Of a stretch of 64,000 nt of DNA, positions 25,544 through 34,820 are shown piece by piece (the stretch's first letter is position 1; each line of letters begins with the position of its first letter). This stretch comes from Oligoflexia bacterium. Its GTDB lineage: Bacteria; Bdellovibrionota_C; UBA2361; JBGSMV01. Location of the stretch: assembly GCA_019694515.1 (NCBI GenBank), contig JAIBBU010000003.1, forward strand, positions 62,001 through 126,000. The letters are read 5' to 3'. Below the pieces are notes generated by a model. The model saw nothing but the letters and a program-made list of their open reading frames with translations, was not told where the DNA came from and searched no databases. Both the position numbers and the translations under genes were made by a program.

Positions 25544-26506
25544 ATGAAGATCAGAATCGGTACGCGCGCTAGCCAGTTGGCCCTTACTCAGAGTGAAACA
25601 GTTGCTCAGAAATTAACCGAGCTGGGGCAGATTGAAACAGAGTTGCTGCGTATCACCACCCAGGGGGATCGCAAACAAGGCACCGCAGCCGCTAGCGGTG
25701 GAGACAAGCGTGACTGGATTCATGAACTTGAAATGGGGGTGGTGCAAGGTGAATTCGAGCTGGCGGTACATTCCGGCAAAGACGTTCCCGCCGAGATCGC
25801 TTCGGAAACAATCCTAGTGCCCGTATTGCAGCGCGCCAATCCTTTCGACGCTTTTGTTGGCCAGCAGAACGTTTCACTGGGACGTCGTCTCGCCTTCAAT
25901 GAAGTGCCGCCGGGCGCGACGATTGGCACTGCCAGCCTCAGACGCAGGGCGCAGCTGATGCGCCTGCGGCCCGATCTGCAAATTGTGGATCACCGCGGGA
26001 ATGTCCCAACTCGACTTCAGAAACTTGATGATAATAAGGGCCTAGCCGGAATCGTATTAGCGTTTGCCGGACTTGCACGGCTGGGCTTGGCCTCAGTCGG
26101 ATCCGATCTGCCGCGTACGGATATCCTGCCCGCAGTGAATCAGGGGATTTTGGCGGCGCAACTTCGAAGGGATAACACTGCATTGCTTGCGGCACTTCAA
26201 AAAATCCAAGATCAGGAGACGGTTGCGGCATTCAACGCTGAACGCGCCTGTGTGACGGTACTAAATGGGGATTGTAATTCGTGCATCTGTGTTTTTGCTG
26301 AAGTCCAGGGTAATCAGATTAAGCTCAGTGGACGGGTGCTACTGCCGGACGGGACCCGTAGTATTGAGGTGTCCCGCAGCGCTGAGGTCCAAGCGGCGGA
26401 GCACTTGGGGCGGCGTGTTGCTCAAGAGTTGATCGATCTTGGCGCGCTCGAGATTTTGGAACAGTCCGCCAAGATGAATGCCCCCAGGCGTGCCGCGCAC
26501 AACTGA
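25544..26506 (+). CDS. hemC: Hydroxymethylbilane synthase (porphobilinogen deaminase)
   Basis: HemC polymerises four porphobilinogen units into hydroxymethylbilane in haem synthesis. This 320-residue protein has IGTRASQLALTQSETVA at the N-terminus and GEFELAVHSGKDVPAEI, where the usual HSLKD reads HSGKD. GTASLRRRAQLMRLRPDL carries the Arg residues that bind the cofactor, and DHRGNVPTRLQKL completes that region. The Cys that carries the dipyrromethane cofactor lies in LNGDCNSCICVFAEV, a variant of the LxGxC motif with two extra Cys. The length is normal. It is a single gene, divergent from the SGNH hydrolase gene, with the trpS gene convergent 87 nt downstream. Confidence 0.93.
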   Translation: MKIRIGTRASQLALTQSETVAQKLTELGQIETELLRITTQGDRKQGTAAASGGDKRDWIHELEMGVVQGEFELAVHSGKDVPAEIASETILVPVLQRANPFDAFVGQQNVSLGRRLAFNEVPPGATIGTASLRRRAQLMRLRPDLQIVDHRGNVPTRLQKLDDNKGLAGIVLAFAGLARLGLASVGSDLPRTDILPAVNQGILAAQLRRDNTALLAALQKIQDQETVAAFNAERACVTVLNGDCNSCICVFAEVQGNQIKLSGRVLLPDGTRSIEVSRSAEVQAAEHLGRRVAQELIDLGALEILEQSAKMNAPRRAAHN

Positions 26507-26593
26507 TTAACCGATCTAGAACATGTTGTCCTGAGCGCCCGGCCCTGATCACACCGCTCTGATTGCACCGCGCATCTAAGCTGCGGCCAATCT

Positions 26594-27589
26594 TTAGAGG
26601 TGCAGAGCTGATGAATTGAATCCCGCGGCAACTCTAACACTGTTAAGCACCGGGGTAGCGATAGCGAAGGCCCGTTCGGCGCCATCTCGCAGCACTTGAT
26701 CCAGCGCACCCTCGTCGCTGCGAAGCTGGTTGTACCGATCACGGGCAGCAGCCAATGCTGAATCGATCACGCCGAACAATTCTTCCTTGGCATGTCCCCA
26801 ACCTAAACCTCCGGCCGCTAACCGCTTTGAAAGGTCTTGATATTGGCTATCCGTAGCAAAGAGCTTGAATAGATCATTGAGTAGTGAACCCTCCAACTTC
26901 TTGGGCTGCTCCAGCGGTGTGGAGTCGGTCTTAATGGAGAGAATCTTCTTCCTTAACTCTTCCTTGGAGCAAAAAACGGGGATTTCATTGCCGTAAGATT
27001 TCGACATCTTTCTCCCGTCGAGTCCGGGTATAAGCATTACCCGTTCATCTACAACCACTTCCGGCAGCTTCAAAATGTCGCCATAGATAGCGTTAAAAGA
27101 TCCGGCCATATCCCGGGCCATTTCGACATGCTGCTTTTGGTCCTTTCCGACCGGGACAATATCAGGCGCGTATAAAAGAATGTCTGCTGCCATGAGCACG
27201 GGATAAGCGAAGACGCCGTGGTTCACGTCTTTGTTTTGGGCCAAGGCGTCCTTAAAAGCATGACCCTTCTCAAGGAATCCGAACCCGGTAGTACAGCTTA
27301 GAAACCAGGCCAGCTCCGTGACCATCGGAAGATCTGACTGGCGATAAATTAAGTTGCGCTTAATATCCAGCCCGAACGCCAGCCAAGTTGCTACGGCGTC
27401 ATAGCTGTAGCGTCTGATTAATTGGGGATCGTGATTGGTCGTAAGCGAATGCAAATCAGCAATAAAATATAGGCACTCGTACTGCGATTGCTTATCCAAG
27501 GCCGGCTTAATCATCCCCAGATAGTTTCCGAGGTGAATATTCCCGGAGGCGCGAATTCCGGTAAGGGAACGTTTGGTATTAGATTTCAT
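26594..27589 (-). CDS. trpS: Tryptophanyl-tRNA synthetase
   Basis: TrpRS charges tRNA-Trp. This protein of about 331 residues has the class I signatures: GNIHLGNYLG (HIGH-type) near residue 15 and GLDGRKMSKSYGN (KMSKS) near residue 200. KDQKQHVEMARDMA and FGFLEKGHAFKDA are usual TrpRS segments. The ATG at 27589 starts MKSNTKRSLTGIRASG, which matches the normal N-terminus; a longer frame would reach into the mqnC gene. It lies 13 nt behind mqnC on the same strand, so the two are probably transcribed together, a chance pairing as far as function goes. Confidence 0.95.
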   Translation of the reverse strand: MKSNTKRSLTGIRASGNIHLGNYLGMIKPALDKQSQYECLYFIADLHSLTTNHDPQLIRRYSYDAVATWLAFGLDIKRNLIYRQSDLPMVTELAWFLSCTTGFGFLEKGHAFKDALAQNKDVNHGVFAYPVLMAADILLYAPDIVPVGKDQKQHVEMARDMAGSFNAIYGDILKLPEVVVDERVMLIPGLDGRKMSKSYGNEIPVFCSKEELRKKILSIKTDSTPLEQPKKLEGSLLNDLFKLFATDSQYQDLSKRLAAGGLGWGHAKEELFGVIDSALAAARDRYNQLRSDEGALDQVLRDGAERAFAIATPVLNSVRVAAGFNSSALHL

Positions 27590-27602
27590 GCTAATCAGCA
27601 GA

Positions 27603-28760
27603 TTACTCGAAGATCTGCACGATTTCAAAGGACGAATTACGCTGCGCGGGAATGAATCCAGCCCCACGAATATGAGCGCGCAGTTCCTCAGGACTCATCG
27701 ACCAGCGATGTAAGGTTGGCGCGCCGGCGGCGGAGACCACATTCTCCTCCATCATAGTGCTTCCAATGTCGTTACAGCCGAAATTCATACCGACCTGAGC
27801 CATGTCGGGACCCAAAGTCGGCCAGCTCGACTGATGGTTAGGAATGTTATCTAGATAAATACGACAGAGCGCCAAGTTCTTGAGATATTCCGAGGCGCTG
27901 GCGCCGAAACTCGCCGCATGGCGGCTCCGGCCAATCGAAGTGTTTTGATTGTGCATTAAGTTCCACGAGATGAAGCAGTTGAAGCCCTTAAGGCCCCTGG
28001 CCTGGGTGCGGTCCTGTAGCTCACGCAAGCGGTCCAAATGATTCAGACGCTGCTCGAGGTTCTCGCCCAATCCTATAACCATAGTGGCGGTCGTGGTTAG
28101 GCCAAGATCTTGTGCAGCTTCCATGATCTCAATCCAGAGATCGGCACCGATCTTTTTCGGACTGACGCGTTTGCGAACATCGTCGTCGAGAATTTCCGCT
28201 CCGCCGCCCGGGAGCCCTGAAAGGCCCGCCTGTTGCAGCTCGCGCAAGATTTCGCCGTAGTTCTTCCCCGAAACTCGGTGCATTTGATGCACCTCGGAGG
28301 GGGAAAATGCGTTGAGCTCAATCTGAAATTTATCTTTTATCCAAGAGATCAGATCCAGGTAGTAATCATAGGGCAGCTCGTCATTATGGCCCCCCTGAAG
28401 CAGGATACGGGTGGCTCCCAGCTCCAATGCTTCAGCGATCTTCTTTCCGATCACGTCCTTTGAGTTAACGTACGCTTCAGGGTCCCGAGGGTTGTGACGG
28501 TAGAATCCGCAGAAGGAGCAATCGCTGTTGCAGACATTGGTGTAATTGATATTGCGATCAACCAAATAGGTTACAATTCTTCCCGGATGGATGCGCTGCC
28601 GCACCTGATTGGCCAGCATCCCGATCTCGGTCAATTCGGCAATACGGAAAAGTCGCGCAGCATCTTCGCGCTCAATCCGCCGCCCCTCTGGGAGCAGCGC
28701 TGCGACTTTGTTTAGGAGCTGGTCCCGGTCAATTCCGAACATATCGGGTAAATCAATCAT
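27603..28760 (-). CDS. mqnC: Cyclic dehypoxanthinyl futalosine synthase
   Basis: MqnC is a radical SAM enzyme of the futalosine pathway for menaquinone. It cyclises dehypoxanthinyl futalosine. This 385-residue protein has NINYTNVCNSDCSFCGFYR, with the CxxxCxxC cluster motif, and LLQGGHNDELPYDYYLDL, NAFSPSEVHQM and LPGGGAEILDDDVRKRV, all typical of MqnC. GMNFGCNDIGSTMMEENVV near the C-terminus is also conserved. The mqnD gene is 8 kb away at 37030, so the pathway is present, and quinone synthesis does not follow the classical Men route. mqnA, mqnB and mqnE are not in this window. Confidence 0.94.
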   Translation of the reverse strand: MIDLPDMFGIDRDQLLNKVAALLPEGRRIEREDAARLFRIAELTEIGMLANQVRQRIHPGRIVTYLVDRNINYTNVCNSDCSFCGFYRHNPRDPEAYVNSKDVIGKKIAEALELGATRILLQGGHNDELPYDYYLDLISWIKDKFQIELNAFSPSEVHQMHRVSGKNYGEILRELQQAGLSGLPGGGAEILDDDVRKRVSPKKIGADLWIEIMEAAQDLGLTTTATMVIGLGENLEQRLNHLDRLRELQDRTQARGLKGFNCFISWNLMHNQNTSIGRSRHAASFGASASEYLKNLALCRIYLDNIPNHQSSWPTLGPDMAQVGMNFGCNDIGSTMMEENVVSAAGAPTLHRWSMSPEELRAHIRGAGFIPAQRNSSFEIVQIFE

Positions 28761-28799
28761 ACCGAGAAATGCTTTGCAATCAGATAGCGCTGCGGAGTC

Positions 28800-30329
28800 C
28801 TACTCTAGCCGATAAAGCTTACCGGTCTGGTAGGAGGCCACTAAAATCTCGCCCGCCGGATCGACTCCAAAGGCTGCTGGGAAGAGGGCGGACGCGACGA
28901 GGATTGAGTTCGTCGGCTGACGGATATTGTTCAGGTTTAATGCGAATACATAGCCCGATGAAAAATCACCGTAGATATACTGCCCAACTAGCGCGGGCAG
29001 CAGTGCTCCGCGATACACATATCCGCCGATGATCGCCGACCCTAGATCGCGCTCGTAATCACGCAGCGGGGGCTGAAGACCGCGGCGTTTGCAATCATGG
29101 ACGGGGCGGTAGCACGCGTCGCCCTCCATTATACTCCAGCCGTAGTTCTTTCCAGCCTGCACTAAATCAATCTCTTCGTGCTTAAATTGTCCGACATCGC
29201 CGGCGATCAGCCGGCCGCTTTCCGTGTCAAAACTCATGCGCCAAGGATTTCTAAAGCCGTAAGCGAAAGTTTCGGGGATGAAGCCGGAACTGGCGTTGGC
29301 AAACGGATTATCAGAGGGGATAGCGTAATTCATTCCATTCTCTGAGTGGTCCACATCGAGCCGCAGGATCTTTGCTAAATAGCCGTTCTTCTTCTGTCCA
29401 TTCCTGGCCGGATCTCCCTGCCCGCCGCCGTCTCCTAATGAGACATATAAGTAGCCATCGCTCCCGAAAACGAGCGCGCCCCCTTTATGTTCCAGTTTTG
29501 GTTGGCTAACCGCCAGCAGTACTAGCTCGCTCGTAGAGTCGACCGTGTTAGAACTGCTCGGGTTGAGCGTGAAACGGGAAAGTATCGAAGCGCCGTCGGG
29601 ATTTCGAGTATAATAGAGATAAATGTAGCCGTTAGCGGCGAAGTTCGGATGAAATGCCAGTCCCAAGAGCCCCCGTTCGATACCGCTGGATAGTACCTGG
29701 GAAGTGAGGTCGAGGCCCGTTTCCGCCGACGCGACAGCCGGATCGTTTAGGAACACTTTTACTTTACCTGCCTTTTCGACCACAAAGATGCGATTGCTGG
29801 AGTCTGCTGGACTCTTAATATCCACCGCGCCCGTAAAAGTCAGCGCGGGAAAACGATCGCTCAGCGCATTCCTATTAAGAGAGAAGCGATCCTTCAGATG
29901 AGCGATCCATTGGTTACGCGTAACATAGGGGGAGCGTCTTGACACGGCGGGAGTAACAGCTTCCACGTTGCTCCTGATCTCCCCTTGCGGGCAATCGGCG
30001 CGAATTGCAAAGAAGACGCGCGTCGGTGCGGCTAGCGTCGCAATTGGCTGCACGGACAGCGCCGAGACGGAGTAGCTGGCGCTTGTCATCGGTAACGTCA
30101 GCAGCGAAATGCCGCGCGCCTGAACAGCGGTTTGAGTAAGTCCCGCCACCAATGCCGCGGTGCAAGCCACTGGGTCGAAGTTATAGCTGGCGGCAAAATC
30201 CAAGCGCTCCCTGCTCTTAGTCGCTGTCAAAGTAATCTGATCGGCGGACCAGGCTAACCCGCGATCACACAGTGCTAGGAGCAGGATAGTGCACCCAAAT
30301 TTCAGCCAATGTTTAAGCTCTCTCTTCAC
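28800..30329 (-). CDS. PQQ-dependent sugar dehydrogenase-like protein (GSDH/sorbosone dehydrogenase fold)
   Basis: This 509-residue protein starts with GTG and has a signal peptide (LKFGCTILLLALCDRGLAWS). Residues about 20-140 form an extra N-terminal region I do not recognise. The beta-propeller follows: SNRIFVVEKAGKVKVFL, GLLGLAFHPNFAANGYIYL, YVSLGDGGGQGDPARN, FAYGFRNPWRMSFDTESGR and YGWSIMEGD, all typical of the glucose/sorbosone dehydrogenase family that uses PQQ in the periplasm. Whether PQQ is bound here is not shown. The start is only 11 nt from a divergent gene at 30341 if that gene starts at TTG. Confidence 0.88.
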   Translation of the reverse strand: MKRELKHWLKFGCTILLLALCDRGLAWSADQITLTATKSRERLDFAASYNFDPVACTAALVAGLTQTAVQARGISLLTLPMTSASYSVSALSVQPIATLAAPTRVFFAIRADCPQGEIRSNVEAVTPAVSRRSPYVTRNQWIAHLKDRFSLNRNALSDRFPALTFTGAVDIKSPADSSNRIFVVEKAGKVKVFLNDPAVASAETGLDLTSQVLSSGIERGLLGLAFHPNFAANGYIYLYYTRNPDGASILSRFTLNPSSSNTVDSTSELVLLAVSQPKLEHKGGALVFGSDGYLYVSLGDGGGQGDPARNGQKKNGYLAKILRLDVDHSENGMNYAIPSDNPFANASSGFIPETFAYGFRNPWRMSFDTESGRLIAGDVGQFKHEEIDLVQAGKNYGWSIMEGDACYRPVHDCKRRGLQPPLRDYERDLGSAIIGGYVYRGALLPALVGQYIYGDFSSGYVFALNLNNIRQPTNSILVASALFPAAFGVDPAGEILVASYQTGKLYRLE

Positions 30330-30340
30330 GGCAATCTCTA

Positions 30341-31657
30341 TTGCTCAGCCCAGAGCATTATGAACATGATCAGCAATTAGATCCATCAGCAGCCGATATT
30401 GTGCGACAAACAGCTAGATACCTTTGGGCGGTGATCTCTGCGCTGCTGGTAATTGCAATCGTCATTTATTTATTCTGTGTTCAGCTATCGGCAGTCTCTC
30501 CCTTCATGGGCGATTTTGATGCCTTTCGCGGTGCGGCCTGCCGGGTCCGGGCAGGCCTGGATCCGTACGCGGTGAACTATCCTCCATTGGTTGAACCGGG
30601 GATAGCGCTTAGCTATCTGTATCCTCCCATGCTGGCCGAGCTGCTAATGCCGATGTGCAGCCTCGGAGATGCTTCCGCCCGCCTGCTCTGGAGTGGAATA
30701 TCGTTTTTCTCCCTGTTGATGGGATTGATCGTATTGCTCAGATGCTTGCGTTTCATGACAGCAGGAGCTGTCCTGAGTGACGTTCATGAGTCCATCATCG
30801 TTGTGGCGATTCTGTTTTGTGAGCCCCTGCGCGCCGGATTTGCAAATGGGCAGGTGCATGCAGTTATTTTCTTATTGATCATCAGTGCGCTCTATTCTTG
30901 GCTGCAAGGCCGAGGGGGGAGAGCCGGATTCATGATTGGGATGGCAGCCTGCATCAAAATCTTCCCGTTGCTGCTGCTTTATCCCGCTTTGCGCTTAAGA
31001 GAAACCAGAATGCTGGCCGGAGCGTCGTTGGCTGCCGCTGTTGGAATCATGCTGGATTTTTTTGCAACCGGCGGTCACCTTGCAATCGGATCCTTTATCT
31101 CGCAATATTTTCCCCCATCAGCGCTGCTGCCTCCGGAGTTTTTCTTTGAGACCAACCTAAGTCCGGCATTACTCGTGACACGCCTTATTAATGGTACGGC
31201 TAACTCTGCGGTCATCTGTGCGCCAAGTTGCTCCAAGAATGTGGCGCTCCTGATTGCGGCGTTCGTAGTTACAAACGCTTTGATATTCTGCGAGGTTGTC
31301 GGCTGGAAAAGCGCTCGAAACCGCGCGCTGAATTTCAGCTTGCTGCTGATCGGTTCGATCGCAGCTTCTCCGATCCTGTGGAGCCACCATTTCACGATCG
31401 CTATTATTCCGCTCGGACTGATAGCAGTGTCGGAGCGGGAACACGGCCGCCAAAACTGGATCGTGCTTGGTGTGCTGTTATTGATTTTTGGAGTATTTAA
31501 TCTTGCACCCTCCGCTCAATATCTAGCCGAACTTCGCGGGCATAGGACGGCATTGGTTTGGGGAGTTCTTCCCGTCCTAGCGCTAGCTGTCCTTGCTGTT
31601 CTGACGCTGCGCTCAGCCGGTCGTACAGCCGCGCCCGCGCCTCTCCAGGCACGTTAG
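30341..31657 (+). CDS. Polytopic membrane glycosyltransferase-like protein (GT87/DUF2029)
   Basis: This 438-residue protein has about 9-10 membrane segments, beginning AVISALLVIAIVIYLFCV. The first loop reads FMGDFDAFRGAACRVRAGLD, similar to the acidic D-x-D loop of GT-C enzymes. CIKIFPLLLLYPALRLRE is a segment typical of the DUF2029/GT87 family, which uses polyprenyl-linked sugars. It is predicted to act at the periplasmic face. The start is uncertain: TTG at 30341 or GTG at 30401, neither with a clear ribosome site, and no suitable ATG precedes the first membrane segment. It is divergent from the sugar dehydrogenase gene and 4 nt from the convergent MazG-type gene. Confidence 0.78.
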   Translation: MLSPEHYEHDQQLDPSAADIVRQTARYLWAVISALLVIAIVIYLFCVQLSAVSPFMGDFDAFRGAACRVRAGLDPYAVNYPPLVEPGIALSYLYPPMLAELLMPMCSLGDASARLLWSGISFFSLLMGLIVLLRCLRFMTAGAVLSDVHESIIVVAILFCEPLRAGFANGQVHAVIFLLIISALYSWLQGRGGRAGFMIGMAACIKIFPLLLLYPALRLRETRMLAGASLAAAVGIMLDFFATGGHLAIGSFISQYFPPSALLPPEFFFETNLSPALLVTRLINGTANSAVICAPSCSKNVALLIAAFVVTNALIFCEVVGWKSARNRALNFSLLLIGSIAASPILWSHHFTIAIIPLGLIAVSEREHGRQNWIVLGVLLLIFGVFNLAPSAQYLAELRGHRTALVWGVLPVLALAVLAVLTLRSAGRTAAPAPLQAR

Positions 31658-31661
31658 CACA

Positions 31662-32009
31662 TTAAATATTGGTATACTTGGAGTGCCGGCCTTTGGCTTT
31701 CTCGACGGGATATTTCTGCTCGTTCTTTTTCATTTTTCGCTGGAAGGCCTGGGGCAGATCCACCTTCAGATCATGAGCTAGCACCAGTACCCAATACAGT
31801 ACATCGGAAAGTTCGTCCCCAATGGCCTCGCGCTGCGCTGCTACATGCTCTGAGATCTCCTGATCGTTACGCCATTGAAAATGCTCCGCCACCTCAGCGG
31901 CCTCCAACATCAGGCTGATCGCTAAATCCTTCGGTTTATGAAATTGCGCCCAGTCTCTTTCATTTCTAAAGCGCAGCACCAACTCAGTCAGGGCTTCGAT
32001 TGTTGCCAT
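31662..32009 (-). CDS. MazG-type nucleotide pyrophosphohydrolase
   Basis: This 115-residue protein belongs to the all-alpha NTP pyrophosphatase group, closest in pattern to the DCTPP1 (RS21-C6) type. LEAAEVAEHFQW supplies the first metal-binding Glu pair and GDELSDVLYWVLVLAHDL the second Glu and Asp. The length is normal for single-domain members. It probably hydrolyses non-canonical or excess dNTPs to monophosphates in the cytosol. It ends 4 nt from the convergent membrane protein gene and is followed upstream by a 528-nt gap before nadE. Confidence 0.9.
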   Translation of the reverse strand: MATIEALTELVLRFRNERDWAQFHKPKDLAISLMLEAAEVAEHFQWRNDQEISEHVAAQREAIGDELSDVLYWVLVLAHDLKVDLPQAFQRKMKKNEQKYPVEKAKGRHSKYTNI

Positions 32010-32537
32010 ATAAGACTTCCTTATTTTCTGATCGAATGGATTATTATCCAGACTGTGCGTCCAGGCACTCTTAGAGTAGGGCGCGCTGGAAAGTTGATAA
32101 ATTCTAAGTAGATACCCTCTAATTTTTGACTAGGTGCTTGCAGCTTCGTATTCTAGATCGTTTAGGTGCCTTTGGACCGGGTCGTTGGAAACAGCACTCG
32201 GTTGGTCAAATCACGTGCTCTTTGAAATGCTTGCCTGGTCGCCTTTTCACCAGCGCATTCCATCTGGTTAGATGTTCCGTCGTTCCTGGAGAATGGCCGG
32301 GCCTTTTTGCAGGAACGGCGGAAAAGCAAGTAATGTTTTCCGATGAGATGTTCACCTTCCGGTTTTTCGGAAAAGGGGAGCGTCTCCCGAGGTACACTTA
32401 CACAGTGTATCTCGAAGTTTATCATTCTTTTCTACACGGAGCCGGATTAGCGGTTCCGTTCTCTTTCATACAGCGAAGCACACATTCACGTGATACCCGG
32501 CCAATGCCACTTACGGCTTGGCCAGAAAGGAGCAGCG
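32010..32537. other. 528-nt region ahead of nadE with several hairpins
   Basis: No credible gene was seen; the open frames here overlap nadE or run against it. The 32350-32420 part is structured. It has TTCCG-6nt-CGGAA (32357-32372), GGGAG-CGT-CTCCC (32376-32388), then an 11-bp stem at 32388-32414 (listed separately). These may form the 5' leader of the nadE mRNA. Confidence 0.45.
32388..32414 (+). promoter_or_regulatory. 11-bp hairpin in nadE leader
   Basis: CGAGGTACACT pairs with AGTGTATCTCG around a TACAC loop; all pairs are canonical except one G-T. It lies 124 nt before the nadE ATG. It could be part of a leader control element or a weak terminator; the sequence after it is AAGTTTATCATTCTTTT. 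No known riboswitch was recognised. Confidence 0.4.
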
Positions 32538-34718
32538 ATGGATCGCATTCCACGGCTTGCCACTACGGTTCGAGGGGTCGGCGGAGATCGCCGCATCTTC
32601 GACACCGTGACGGTTGCTGCCACGACGGTTCGGACTCCGATCGGAGATCCGGAAACTGCCGTGCGGCGGACACGGAGCGCCATTCAGAGTCTCGATCACT
32701 CGGTGCGGCTCGTGGTGACGCAGGAGATCGCCACGGGTTACGAGAAGGAGCGGGGGTACCATCTCCCGGGTCTTTTCGACCGGGAATGGGGGCTGATGAT
32801 GCAGCACATCGCGCCGCTCAGCGCTGGTAGGCTGATCGTGTACGGGATTCCAATCCACTACAACGGCGCGCCTTACAACGGCGCCGTGTTCCTGTGGGAT
32901 GGTGCTCCCATCGCCGCCACCGCCAAGATGTATTTGGCCCAAGGCGGCGAGTACGAAGACACTCGCTACTTCACCGCGCTCAAGCCCGGATTCTTCGATC
33001 CGCACGGACTCAACGTGCAGGGTCACTCCATTCCCTTCGGGGATCTGGTGGTCGGGATCGGCGGGGTGCGGGTGAAGGCTCTGGTTTGCGAAGATCTGTG
33101 GGTCGAGGGCGGCCCGGCAGCTTCGGCACTGGAGCATGGCGTGGACATCATCGGCTGGCTCAACGCCTCACACGAGGCGGTGGGCCGGCATCAGAACCGC
33201 ATCCAGCTCATCAACGCTCGAAGTCTCTGCAGTTCAACCGCGATCGTCGGCAGCGCCTCGCTCGGGGTGCAGGCCGGTCACCATGTCTTTGGGGGCGGCA
33301 ATCTCATCAGCCAGGGGGGCAACATCCTGGCGGCGGGCGAGCGCTTCCTTCTGCGCGAGTGGGGTACCACGAGCGCCACGGTTGATCTGCATCTGACCAG
33401 ACAGTCACGTCTCATGTCCACCTCTCAACGCACCCAGCCGGCGCGCGCCAACGTCGTCACTGCCGAAGGGACGTTGTACAGCGGCGAGCTCCCGAGCTCA
33501 CCGCTTTCAACTCCTGAGCTGCTGACGGAGCTGGATGGTGACGAGGAGGCAATCTCGATCATCACCAGCTGGATCTGGGACCAGTTCGTTGGTTCCAGGC
33601 AGGATGGCTTCCTGGTGCTGAACAGCGGCGGCTCGGATAGCCGCCTGACGCTGATGCTCGCGAAGCTCGCGATCGTGCGGGCCTGGAATCAGCTCGGCAC
33701 TGCGGAGTTCAAGCGCGTCCTCGCGCACGTCAAGGGGATCGAGGAGGTGCAGTCGCCGGATCAGTTCTTCGCGCAGCACGCGTACGGCCCGTATCTTACG
33801 GGGCGTACCAGCGGCGAGAAGACGGCGCTTTCGGCGAGGGTGCTTTCGGAGGCGCTGGGCTTCCAGTTTGTCTCCGGCTCGATCGTCGAGATCGAGAGCG
33901 CTCTCAATGGGGCGGCGGCCCGGATTCTGGGGTTGGAGGGCCTCAGCTGGGATTCGCTTCCCGGGGGTGTGGATACCACGCGCCTGGAGCGCACGTTGGA
34001 GAATGCTCCGGTGCGTGCACGGGGAGGACTGGGCTGGCAGATCGCCAACGCCCTGCACCTCCTGTACCTGACCACCTCCAATCTGGATGAGGTTTGGGCC
34101 AAGTACTACTCCCTCGGCGGGGACGTCGAGGGCGCAGGGGCTCCGCTCGCAGGATCCGGCAAGCTGCGAATCGAACGGATGAATGTTCGCGTCGCACGTG
34201 AGCTGGGTATCTACGCGCAGATTCAGGAGTTCCTGAAGATGGCGCCGACGGCTGAGATCAAGCCGGCGGCGATGGCACAGACCGACGACGGCGAGCTTGG
34301 GTTGCTGGTCTATCGCACTCGCGCCCGGGAGCTGCTGGTGGGGGAGGATCGCGATGCTGTGCAGACGCTGCTCTGCCTGGCGCGCGAGTTCACCCCTGAA
34401 GGCTGCTCTGTGGGAGAAGCTGAGGAGCTCTGGACGGACCTCGCGTTCGCCCTGGTGAAGCTTCTGATCCCGACCTTCACGACCCAGTGGGCTCGGATGC
34501 AGCTCGCCATCAGTCCGGTGGTCGAGCCTGGTCCGCAGCATCCTGGGGAGTCGGAGTCCAATCGTCGGCCGGCAGTGGATCTCAGCTACCGTCCGATGCT
34601 CGTGGAGCTGGTGCTGTATCTGGCTTCCGAGGCACCGCAGGTGCTCGTTTCGCTGCTGAAGCGGGGCGGCATGGGCGAGCTGGAGCGGATCGCGGACCAG
34701 GAGCTTACCGATCGCTGA
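32538..34718 (+). CDS. nadE: Glutamine-dependent NAD+ synthetase
   Basis: This 726-residue enzyme turns nicotinate adenine dinucleotide into NAD using glutamine. The N-terminal nitrilase-type amidase has the triad: Glu in VVTQEIATGYE, Lys in ATAKMYLAQGG, and Cys in VCEDLWVEGG. The C-terminal synthetase has the ATP loop SGGSDS at residue 363. TTSNLDEVWAKYYSLGGD and LTGRTSGEKTALSARVL belong to that domain. The ATG at 32538 has AAAGGAG five bases before it; an earlier in-frame start lacks this. The gene looks richer in G+C than its neighbours: one line counted by hand had 39 of 60 GC, against 32 of 60 in the RT gene. It may have been acquired. It forms an NAD salvage group with pncB and pncA. 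Confidence 0.9.
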   Translation: MDRIPRLATTVRGVGGDRRIFDTVTVAATTVRTPIGDPETAVRRTRSAIQSLDHSVRLVVTQEIATGYEKERGYHLPGLFDREWGLMMQHIAPLSAGRLIVYGIPIHYNGAPYNGAVFLWDGAPIAATAKMYLAQGGEYEDTRYFTALKPGFFDPHGLNVQGHSIPFGDLVVGIGGVRVKALVCEDLWVEGGPAASALEHGVDIIGWLNASHEAVGRHQNRIQLINARSLCSSTAIVGSASLGVQAGHHVFGGGNLISQGGNILAAGERFLLREWGTTSATVDLHLTRQSRLMSTSQRTQPARANVVTAEGTLYSGELPSSPLSTPELLTELDGDEEAISIITSWIWDQFVGSRQDGFLVLNSGGSDSRLTLMLAKLAIVRAWNQLGTAEFKRVLAHVKGIEEVQSPDQFFAQHAYGPYLTGRTSGEKTALSARVLSEALGFQFVSGSIVEIESALNGAAARILGLEGLSWDSLPGGVDTTRLERTLENAPVRARGGLGWQIANALHLLYLTTSNLDEVWAKYYSLGGDVEGAGAPLAGSGKLRIERMNVRVARELGIYAQIQEFLKMAPTAEIKPAAMAQTDDGELGLLVYRTRARELLVGEDRDAVQTLLCLAREFTPEGCSVGEAEELWTDLAFALVKLLIPTFTTQWARMQLAISPVVEPGPQHPGESESNRRPAVDLSYRPMLVELVLYLASEAPQVLVSLLKRGGMGELERIADQELTDR

Positions 34719-34745
34719 TAGCAAGGAAAGGAGGAGGTTCCACGG

Positions 34746-34777
34746 GGCAGGGCTGGATCGCGAGATTCAGCCCTGCC
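34746..34777. terminator. Hairpin after nadE
   Basis: GGCAGGGCTG (34746-34755) pairs perfectly with CAGCCCTGCC (34768-34777), and a G-T, A-T and T-A pair extend the stem inwards to 13 bp with a 6-nt loop. It lies 28 nt past the nadE stop, between convergent genes. The T-run after it is weak, so it is a probable rather than certain terminator. Confidence 0.7.
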
Positions 34778-34820
34778 ACGTTCTGGTTTAGCTTGCTTTT
34801 CGCCGTAATTTCTCTGCGAC

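Noticed and set aside
32126-32830. 234-residue plus-strand frame before nadE
   Set aside because: It runs into nadE in another frame, becomes low-complexity Arg/Gly/His-rich there, and has no family match.
33507-34724. 405-residue open frame on the minus strand
   Set aside because: It lies wholly opposite nadE, which has clear catalytic motifs. Long antisense frames are expected in GC-rich genes.
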